Assembly (NCBI GenBank): GCA_002393835.1
Contig: DGTW01000260.1
Span: forward strand, 1-5,334
DNA from: Treponema sp. UBA4326
Lineage (GTDB): Bacteria > Spirochaetota > Spirochaetia > Treponematales > Treponemataceae
DNA length: 5,334 bases
Direction: 5' to 3'
In this document: positions 1 to 4,742 of the stretch, in pieces
Layout of the letters: each line of letters starts with the position of its first letter
Numbering within the stretch: the first letter of the stretch is position 1
Position numbers and translations under genes: made by a program
The notes under the pieces: model-generated
Database searches by the model: none
Seen by the model: the letters and a program-made list of their open reading frames with translations, nothing else
What the model was told of the DNA's origin: nothing

Positions 1-144
1 TTTTTGGAGCAAATCCAGAACTGGGAAGACGAGCGGGAGCGAATCGGCAACGGCAAGCTGGACTACGAGAAAATCCTGAACCGTGAGCTTACAAGAGTGA
101 ACAAAGTAATCGAAGAATTCGAAAAGATGAACAAAGAATACTAA
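1..144 (+). CDS. C-terminal end of an unrecognised charged protein (5' end outside window)
   Basis: Frame 1 is open from the first base to a TAA at 142-144, giving 47 residues. It ends in ...EFEKMNKEY. The segment is very rich in Glu, Lys, Arg and Asn with regularly spaced Leu, Ile and Val, as in an amphipathic helix or short coiled coil. No catalytic motif is visible and I do not recognise the family. It lies on the same strand as aroB, whose ATG is 80 bases downstream, so the two may share a transcript. The heptamer-repeat hairpin begins within a few bases of its stop codon. The reading frame is well supported by its codon pattern and by the repeat starting directly after the stop, but the function cannot be judged from this tail. 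Confidence 0.7.
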   Translation, partial: FLEQIQNWEDERERIGNGKLDYEKILNRELTRVNKVIEEFEKMNKEY

Positions 145-150
145 AGGAGG
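145..150 (+). promoter_or_regulatory. Perfect Shine-Dalgarno AGGAGG, set 74 bases before the aroB ATG and bridged by a hairpin
   Basis: AGGAGG lies at 145-150, immediately 5' of a stem whose outer pairs are 151-217 and 152-216. The aroB ATG is at 225. In linear distance the site is far too remote, but if the stem folds only AAATAAA (218-224) separates the site from the ATG, which is a normal 7-base spacing. The bases directly before the ATG contain no other Shine-Dalgarno-like sequence. The motif and geometry are seen in the sequence; use by ribosomes is inferred. Alternatively, it is simply the edge of the repeat array. Confidence 0.5.
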
Positions 151-217
151 AGTGAGGAGTGAGGAGTAAGGAGTGAGGAGTGAAAAACTCCTAATTCCTA
201 ATTCCTAACTCCTAACT
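149..217 (+). repeat. Heptamer tandem repeats in inverted arms, forming a long imperfect hairpin
   Basis: The left arm holds five units, GGAGTGA at 149-155, 156-162, 170-176 and 177-183, and GGAGTAA at 163-169. The right arm holds four units, CTCCTAA (188-194), TTCCTAA (195-201), TTCCTAA (202-208) and CTCCTAA (209-215). GGAGT at 177-181 pairs with ACTCC at 187-191 around a GAAAA loop. The stem then continues outward to 151-217 with one mismatch per heptad (175/193, 168/200, 161/207, 154/214) and G-U wobbles at 173/195 and 166/202. There is no T-run after the right arm, so a simple intrinsic terminator is unlikely. The period of 7 places stops in all three + frames (TGA/TAA) and, through TAG in the right arm, in all three - frames. 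Short heptamer tandem repeats in intergenic spaces are known from several bacterial groups, notably cyanobacteria. Confidence 0.9.
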
Positions 218-224
218 AAATAAA

Positions 225-1397
225 ATGACATTTGAAGAAAAAGACATCATCTACCCGCCGGTGCATCCGGGAACTGACCGCACTTTCATCCGTTTTTATG
301 ACGGCGAGCTTGACTTGAACGCAATTTTTTATTCTGCCGAAAAAGAAACGCTTCCCCAGCGCATTTTCGTCACAGATACGAGCGTGGCTGCCCTTCCTTC
401 AATGCACTCCTTCCTTGACTTTTTCCGAGGCGAGGACTTCTCTCACCCCAGGATTGAGCCGGGCTTCGTGGGAAAGCGGGGAAAAGATGTTCTTTTGATT
501 CTTGGCCCCGGTGAGCCTTACAAGACAATCGAGAGCGTCCTTGCAATCGTAAAGGCGGCCCTAGACAACAACGGCCAGCGTTCGGCAGTCTTCGTGGGAA
601 TCGGCGGTGGAGTCATCACCGACATGACGGCTTTTGCCGCCTCTATCTTTAAGCGGGGCGCCCACTGCGAGCTTGTCCCCACCACCCTCCTTTCAATGGT
701 GGATGCCGCAATCGGCGGAAAAACCGGCTGTGACTTTGACTCATACAAAAATATGATAGGCTCCTTCTTCCCGGCTCAGAAAATCCACATCTGCCCGGCT
801 TTCATCGAGACTCTTCCCCAGCACGAATACAGGAGCGGAATGGCTGAGGTCGTAAAGACAGCCCTCCTCTACTCCCCTGAGCTTTTTGAAAAACTTGAAA
901 AATACCCGGAAATTCTGAATGACCGTAAAAATCCCCTTGTAGCCGAGGCAATACGAATCTGCGTTAACGCCAAGGCAAAGGTCGTCGAGCAGGATTTGAC
1001 CGAAAAAAATATCCGTATGCAGCTGAACCTGGGCCACACTTTCGGTCATGCCCTTGAATCAATGGCAGGCCTTGGAGTGGTCACTCACGGAGACGGAGTT
1101 GCCTGGGGAATGGCCCGGGCCGCAGACCTCTCACAAAGGCTCGGACTCTGCACAAAAGAGTACGCAAACCGTGTAAAAAGCTGCCTTGCATCTTTCGGCT
1201 GGGAAACGGAGAGCATTCACCCGGAAATGAAGAAAAAATACGGGGACGAAAATAAAATAGCTGAAATTTTGCTTAATGCCATGAAAAAAGACAAGAAGAA
1301 TTCTTCTGACAAGGTGCGCTTTATCTTGCAGTCAAATGTGGGCGAAACCGTGATTACTGAAGTGCCCGAAAAGGACATCCTGGCAGTGCTCATTTAA
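225..1397 (+). CDS. aroB: 3-dehydroquinate synthase (AroB family)
   Basis: This enzyme makes 3-dehydroquinate from DAHP, the second step of the shikimate pathway, in the cytoplasm, using NAD+ and a divalent metal. The protein has 390 residues; the family is usually about 350-370. The NAD-binding half shows PGEPYK (95-100) and GIGGGVITD (125-133). The core shows VPTTLLSMVDAAIGGKTG (151-168) and KNMIGSFF (175-182). Expected metal ligands are Glu208 in MAEVVK, His271 in GHTFGH and His288 in THGD. A DKK motif (356-358) sits near the end, as in the family. The start is fixed by an in-frame TAA at 213-215; ATG 225 is the only early Met and lacks a local Shine-Dalgarno. Two positions depart from the usual text: GGGVIGD reads GGGVITD, and HGEAVA reads HGDGVA. 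A related sedoheptulose-phosphate-type cyclase is therefore possible but less likely. No other shikimate gene is in view. Confidence 0.9.
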   Translation: MTFEEKDIIYPPVHPGTDRTFIRFYDGELDLNAIFYSAEKETLPQRIFVTDTSVAALPSMHSFLDFFRGEDFSHPRIEPGFVGKRGKDVLLILGPGEPYKTIESVLAIVKAALDNNGQRSAVFVGIGGGVITDMTAFAASIFKRGAHCELVPTTLLSMVDAAIGGKTGCDFDSYKNMIGSFFPAQKIHICPAFIETLPQHEYRSGMAEVVKTALLYSPELFEKLEKYPEILNDRKNPLVAEAIRICVNAKAKVVEQDLTEKNIRMQLNLGHTFGHALESMAGLGVVTHGDGVAWGMARAADLSQRLGLCTKEYANRVKSCLASFGWETESIHPEMKKKYGDENKIAEILLNAMKKDKKNSSDKVRFILQSNVGETVITEVPEKDILAVLI

Positions 1398-1404
1398 AAT
1401 GAGC
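1388..1404. promoter_or_regulatory. Perfect 17-base palindrome over the aroB stop codon, candidate operator
   Basis: GCTCATTTAAAATGAGC is an inverted repeat of two 8-base arms around one central base. The aroB TAA (1395-1397) lies at its middle. As RNA it would form a 7-bp stem with a tight 3-base loop, with no following T-run, so a standard terminator is doubtful. Its position upstream of a small XRE-type regulator gene, 68 bases before the ATG, makes an autoregulatory operator plausible. That role is an inference. Confidence 0.4.
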
Positions 1405-1449
1405 AAATTGACTTCCTGATTCTCACTCTGGCTCTGTACCATTTTAAAT
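1392..1449. repeat. Ten-base inverted repeat pair in the aroB-regulator spacer
   Basis: ATTTAAAATG at 1392-1401 is matched exactly in inverted orientation by CATTTTAAAT at 1440-1449, 38 bases apart. The first copy is part of the palindrome at 1388-1404. Together they could be two half-related binding sites for the downstream regulator or a long-loop hairpin. Both are AT-rich, so chance similarity is possible. The rest of the 74-base spacer holds a TTGACT at 1408-1413 without a well-placed -10 partner. Confidence 0.35.
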
Positions 1450-1471
1450 TTTTCTCAGCCATAATGAGTTT

Positions 1472-1816
1472 ATGACTGACTATCAGGAAAACTTCATCCA
1501 AAAAATGAGGTTTTATAGAAAAAGGGCAGGAATAACTCAAGCTGGACTGGCGGAACTTTGCAGCGTCTCGAACGGGACAATTGGAAACATTGAGTGCGGG
1601 ATTACAAAACCGTCTTTTGACCTGATTATCAAGATTGCCGAATCAATAAAAGTTCAGCCTGCGGAACTTTTCAAAACAGAAATAGTCTCACCTTCTTGGG
1701 AAGAAAAACTTTCAAAGACTCAGGTTGAGATTGTAAAGGAAAGCCTTCACTCTGCCATGGACGAGGTCGTAAACAAGGCTTTATCGGACATTAAATTCAA
1801 AATCGACCATAGTTAG
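1472..1816 (+). CDS. XRE (Cro/C1-type) helix-turn-helix transcriptional regulator, small
   Basis: This 114-residue protein is probably a DNA-binding repressor acting as a dimer. Residues 12-67 form a typical HTH_3 domain: RKRAGITQAGLAELC gives the first helices, VSNGTIGNIECGITKPS is the recognition region and following turn, and LIIKIAESIKVQPAELF is the closing helix pair. The tail (about 70-114) is predicted helical and charged (EEKLSKTQVEIVKESL), perhaps for dimerisation; no metal, peptidase or ligand domain is visible. The ATG at 1472 has only a weak preceding GAG, and the HTH begins close to it, which agrees with the family. The gene follows aroB by 74 bases containing a palindrome that may be its operator. 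It converges on the Nudix gene with a 5-base gap. Its targets are unknown; autoregulation or control of aroB or the neighbouring operon are guesses. Confidence 0.88.
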   Translation: MTDYQENFIQKMRFYRKRAGITQAGLAELCSVSNGTIGNIECGITKPSFDLIIKIAESIKVQPAELFKTEIVSPSWEEKLSKTQVEIVKESLHSAMDEVVNKALSDIKFKIDHS

Positions 1817-1821
1817 CTTCA

Positions 1822-2382
1822 TTACTGACGGCTCCAAAGGGCACAGTAAGCCTGTGTTCGGGCTGCAAAGCGGGCAACTTTTAAAAGCGCGCGGATTTCA
1901 GCCTTGGAATACCAATAGGCTTCGATTTCCTCCAGTTCGGAATCACTGGGACGAATTTCGCCTGCCGCACTTCCCAAAATGCAAATGTTCTTTTCGTTTG
2001 AGAAGCCGACCGCAGAATAGCTTTCCAGCCAGATTTCGTCTATATGTTCAAGTTTTAGCCCGGTTTCTTCCCTAAGTTCCCTTTCGGCGGCAGAAGCGGC
2101 ATCCTCGCCCTTGTCGATGAGGCCTGCGGGAAAATTGTAAACCCACTCACCCGGTGCCATGCGAAATTCCCTGTTCAAAAGAATATGCTCATTCTCCTTG
2201 TCGTGCATAATCATAACGACGGCATCCACTTTTCCGTCATGCAGCTGCTGAAATGAAGTTATATTCTTGTTGCGGCTTATCATCTCGTAATTTTTGATTC
2301 TGCCACTGGGAGTCTCGTATTCTAAATCATAGCGAGTAATGAATTTTCCTTCCAGAATTTTCTTTATGGACTTGAATTTCAT
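1822..2382 (-). CDS. Nudix hydrolase, probably ADP-ribose pyrophosphatase type
   Basis: The 186-residue protein carries a perfect Nudix box at 87-109: G87, E93, R101-E102, E105-E106, G108 and a closing Leu. This loop binds Mg2+ and supports hydrolysis of a nucleoside diphosphate linked to another group. An N-terminal beta segment with YETPSGRIKNYEMISR (22-37), the text EFRMAPGEWVYNFPAGLID (72-90) and GFSNE (126-130) after the box resemble ADP-ribose pyrophosphatases, as does the length of about 185. The Pro often found in the SPGF segment is replaced (SAVGF), so the substrate is uncertain; ADP-ribose, NADH or a sugar nucleotide are possible. The ATG lies 2 bases after the nitrilase stop codon, with AGGGTG at 2390-2395 as a likely ribosome site spaced 7 bases, so translation is probably coupled. 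It is the last gene of the suf-containing operon as seen here. Confidence 0.9.
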   Translation of the reverse strand: MKFKSIKKILEGKFITRYDLEYETPSGRIKNYEMISRNKNITSFQQLHDGKVDAVVMIMHDKENEHILLNREFRMAPGEWVYNFPAGLIDKGEDAASAAERELREETGLKLEHIDEIWLESYSAVGFSNEKNICILGSAAGEIRPSDSELEEIEAYWYSKAEIRALLKVARFAARTQAYCALWSRQ

Positions 2383-2384
2383 TT

Positions 2385-3764
2385 TTATACACCCTGAATT
2401 TTCTCGTAGTAAAGACAGTCATGGGAACATTCGCCCTTGAAAGCCGAAGAACAGATTGGCATTTTGCAAAGCATTTGAGCCTCATCGTCGTCGCGGGAAA
2501 CCCTCTTCCTGATGTAGCCGATGTTCTCGAAGTTGCCTTCCTTGCCTTTTTCAAGGGCTGCACAGGTGTTAATCCAAACCACATTGCAGTCATCATGGGC
2601 ACAAAGGTCAGAAGACTGGCGGAAATCGTAGGAACCAGTGGAAAATGAAGGCACAATGATTAGGGTAAGCTTGAAACAGCGCATGAGCTGCTCCATGTAT
2701 TTTGTGGTCAGGAAATCCTTGCAAATCAAAATGGCCATGCGGCCGATTCCCTCAAAGTGGAAGATATTCACGACCAGGCTTGAAAGGATACCTTCCAGAT
2801 AGCCGGTTCCGTTCTGCTCGACACGGAAGGGATTCTGCTTGCTCTGCTTGCAGATGATATTTCCGAATTTATCGAGGATTGTCACGGTGTTGCGGTTTTT
2901 TTCCCAATAAGAAGGAAGAATTATAAGAGACGGAAGAGAGATTTTTTCCTCCTCCACCAGACCTTTGATTTTTTCCTGAACGAAGGCCACCATTGACGGA
3001 TTGCCCAGCATTTCAGGGAAAACTATGATGTCAGACGAATTTTTTGCGGCATCAAGGATTTTTTTCCAGATAAGCTCATTGTCAGAGCTGAAGTCAGATT
3101 CATTGTAGGCGATTTTAAAATACTGAACTTTGTTTTCGTCGTATGGAAGGACATCGAATTTTCTTTCAAGACGAAGGGGGGTTGCCGCAATTTTCAAGGC
3201 ATTTTTTTCTTTAAAATTTGGAAAAAGATTTTTTTTCAGGAAAAAGTGCTTGTCTATAAGTTCGCCGAGAATAGAGTTTTCCATTAACAGCATGTTAAAA
3301 AGAAAATTATCCATGCGGTTGTAATAGTGGGAAAGGCGGCGTTTTCGCTCCCAGATACATGAGCAGCGGGGCAGAAGTCCAATACCTGTCAGTTCCCGGT
3401 TTGAATTCAACACGACTGAAAAATCATCCCTTTGGAATTCATCGATTTTTTTCAGCAAAAGTGATTCCAAGGCCTCATCAAGAATCTGAACCAAACCGAC
3501 GATGGCAAAATAATCACATTCATCCCGGAGTTTTTCGATAATCGTCGAAAGCTGATCAAAAAAAGAATCAGTGAAGTCACTTTCCTTAAGCTGGGAAACA
3601 GAATCAACTCCGTCAAAAAGGCCGGGTACGAAAGACTCGACGAGGCTGTTTATCCTGTGTTTTTCCTGCTTTGAAATGCAACTGTATTTTACGAAAAAAT
3701 CCTCACTGCAGGAATTAATGACATGAGAACAAAGCTCTGCGACGATATTATAAATATTATTCAT
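2385..3764 (-). CDS. Nitrilase-superfamily (carbon-nitrogen hydrolase) protein with unrecognised N-terminal half
   Basis: The 459-residue protein has a C-terminal nitrilase-like domain, about 210-425. A candidate Glu-Lys-Cys triad is visible: Glu251 in DIIVFPEM, Lys309 (or Lys306) in ICKQSKQNPF, and Cys348 in AILICKDF. IIVPSFSTGSYDF (369-381) and NVVWINT (394-400) fit later strands of the fold. Such enzymes cleave or form amide or nitrile bonds; the substrate here is unknown. The ICKDF variant recalls, from memory, nitrilase domains fused to bacterial reverse transcriptases in defence systems, but no reverse transcriptase motif is present. Residues 1-200 are mostly helical and unrecognised. 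The tail has Cys433, Cys438, Cys446 and Cys450 with His448, a possible metal site. The start at 3764 is chosen over an in-frame ATG at 3842 because the longer form overlaps sufD by 74 bases and its first 26 residues read as a shadow of the sufD C-terminus. It starts 4 bases after sufD. Confidence 0.8.
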   Translation of the reverse strand: MNNIYNIVAELCSHVINSCSEDFFVKYSCISKQEKHRINSLVESFVPGLFDGVDSVSQLKESDFTDSFFDQLSTIIEKLRDECDYFAIVGLVQILDEALESLLLKKIDEFQRDDFSVVLNSNRELTGIGLLPRCSCIWERKRRLSHYYNRMDNFLFNMLLMENSILGELIDKHFFLKKNLFPNFKEKNALKIAATPLRLERKFDVLPYDENKVQYFKIAYNESDFSSDNELIWKKILDAAKNSSDIIVFPEMLGNPSMVAFVQEKIKGLVEEEKISLPSLIILPSYWEKNRNTVTILDKFGNIICKQSKQNPFRVEQNGTGYLEGILSSLVVNIFHFEGIGRMAILICKDFLTTKYMEQLMRCFKLTLIIVPSFSTGSYDFRQSSDLCAHDDCNVVWINTCAALEKGKEGNFENIGYIRKRVSRDDDEAQMLCKMPICSSAFKGECSHDCLYYEKIQGV

Positions 3765-3773
3765 TTTCCTACT
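3765..3773 (-). promoter_or_regulatory. Stop-start junction of sufD and the nitrilase gene with overlapping ribosome site
   Basis: Reading the - strand, the bases are AGTAGGAAA then ATG at 3764. The sufD stop TAG (3771-3769) shares its AG with the AGGA (3770-3767) that would serve the nitrilase start. Spacing to the ATG is only 2 bases, so this site is weak by itself, and re-initiation by ribosomes finishing sufD is likely. This arrangement also supports the choice of the 3764 start. Confidence 0.55.
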
Positions 3774-4710
3774 GATTGCTTTCCAGCCATTTTTCGATTT
3801 TCTCACGCAATTCCTGGCTTGGAATGAGGCCTGAGACGGCAAGGACTTTAGCCTTTTTCATCATTGATTTGGCCTCTTCCTCGCTGATTCCTCGGCTCTG
3901 CATGTAAAAAAGCTCGTCAGCTCCCAGCCGTCCCAATGTGGCTCCATGACTTCCGGCAACATTCTCCTCGTCACAAAGAATTATGGGAATTGATTTGTTG
4001 ACGGCCGACTTGCTCATAAGAAGAGTTTCTTCCTGCTCATCGCCAGTAGCTTCAGCGCACCCCCGCTTGAAATCAATGGTTCCTCGGTAGACCTTGAAGG
4101 CTCCCTCACCAACGACACCCTTAATCTGCATTTTCGTGTCGCTTTTCTGTCCATGATGACTTACCAGGTAGTTCATGTCAAGGCTCTGACCATTTTCGCA
4201 AATGTAGGCCGTATCAGACTTGAATTTTGAAGCAAAGCCATTCAATTCATTTTTGACCTGAATGTAAGTTCTTGCTCCGCCCAGGGAAATTTGCGTGACA
4301 TTGATTTCGGCAGAATCGTCACATTCGCCGAATGTATCGTCAATCTGAACATAATTTGAGCCGAGAAGCTGAACTTTGACAAGATGAATCTTTGAATAAG
4401 GATGAGCGACAAGTTTCGTTTTAATTGAAGAGAACCCGCCCGCATTCTTAGCAGAAGTGTAGTCCATAATCACGGTGATTTCTGCATTTTCCTCAGCCGT
4501 AATGACCTGCTCATGCTCGTATCGCTTTCCGTCCTCAAAGGCAAGCGGAAGATAGACTACTTCGCCCTTTTTTGAGGCCGTAATTTCTTTTTTTTCAGAA
4601 ATAATATCTGATGAAGCCTCCACTTCAAGGGAAGCTCTGTTCATCTTAAGCCAGTTCCAGGTAAGGCATGGGATTGTATTTATTTCGGTGAATTTAAGAT
4701 TTTCTGTCAT
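3769..4710 (-). CDS. sufD: Fe-S cluster assembly protein SufD (SufBD family), compact form
   Basis: SufD pairs with SufB, and with the ATPase SufC forms the scaffold that builds Fe-S clusters in the cytoplasm. The 313-residue protein is shorter than the E. coli protein (about 420); the shortening is in the N-terminal helical part, as in many anaerobes. The C-terminal beta-helix carries the family signature: FKVYRGTIDF (205-214), IPIILCDEENVAGSHGATLG (241-260) and ELFYMQSRGISEEEA (266-280). His255 in GSHGA matches the conserved His at the SufB-SufD interface that is implicated in cluster formation. The ATG at 4710 is preceded by AAGGAG (4728-4723) with a longish 12-base spacing inside a heptad repeat. 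It follows sufB by 30 bases and precedes the nitrilase by 4, so all are likely in one operon. No sufS or sufU follows. Identification as SufD instead of a second SufB rests on length, order and the lack of the SufB Cys motif. Confidence 0.9.
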   Translation of the reverse strand: MTENLKFTEINTIPCLTWNWLKMNRASLEVEASSDIISEKKEITASKKGEVVYLPLAFEDGKRYEHEQVITAEENAEITVIMDYTSAKNAGGFSSIKTKLVAHPYSKIHLVKVQLLGSNYVQIDDTFGECDDSAEINVTQISLGGARTYIQVKNELNGFASKFKSDTAYICENGQSLDMNYLVSHHGQKSDTKMQIKGVVGEGAFKVYRGTIDFKRGCAEATGDEQEETLLMSKSAVNKSIPIILCDEENVAGSHGATLGRLGADELFYMQSRGISEEEAKSMMKKAKVLAVSGLIPSQELREKIEKWLESNQ

Positions 4711-4742
4711 AACTGCTAACTGCTCCTTGCTGCCTGCTAACT
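4708..4742 (-). repeat. Degenerate heptad tandem array across the sufB-sufD junction
   Basis: On the - strand, reading 4742 down to 4708, the bases fall into five heptads: AGTTAGC, AGGCAGC, AAGGAGC, AGTTAGC, AGTTATG. The sufB stop TAG (4743-4741) overlaps the first unit and the sufD ATG ends the last. The register TTAGCAG differs by one base from the TTAGGAG unit seen, inverted, in front of aroB, suggesting the same repeat family. Stops (TAG) recur every seven bases in shifting frame. Confidence 0.65.
4723..4728 (-). promoter_or_regulatory. Ribosome binding site of sufD (AAGGAG) within a heptad unit
   Basis: AAGGAG reads from 4728 to 4723 on the - strand, 12 bases before the sufD ATG. Removing one heptad (seven bases) would give a 5-base spacing, so duplication of a unit may have moved the site outward. 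It is the only Shine-Dalgarno-like motif in the sufB-sufD gap and supports the ATG at 4710. Confidence 0.6.

Noticed and set aside
149..217. Repeat hairpin as an intrinsic terminator or CRISPR-like array
   Set aside because: No T-run follows the stem, and the 7-base units have no spacers.
518..1049. Two - strand open frames inside aroB
   Set aside because: Both are antisense to the conserved AroB core and have no recognisable motifs.
1408..1436. Sigma-70 promoter beginning with TTGACT
   Set aside because: No TATAAT-like hexamer occurs at 16-18 bases downstream; CATAAT at 1460-1465 is too far and has no -35 partner.
2327..2656. 109-residue open frame on the - strand overlapping the nitrilase and Nudix genes
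   Set aside because: It is a shifted-frame shadow across two well-supported genes, with no ribosome site and low-complexity Ser/Thr/Arg composition.
2385..3764. Reverse-transcriptase-nitrilase defence protein (DRT type 1-like)
   Set aside because: The protein is too short and no YxDD polymerase motif or reverse transcriptase domain is present in the N-terminal half; only a resemblance around the nitrilase Cys remains.
3765..3842. Longer nitrilase start at ATG 3842 adding 26 residues
   Set aside because: It overlaps sufD by 74 bases, the added residues read as an out-of-frame copy of the sufD end, and an ATG with a stop-overlapping AGGA exists at 3764.
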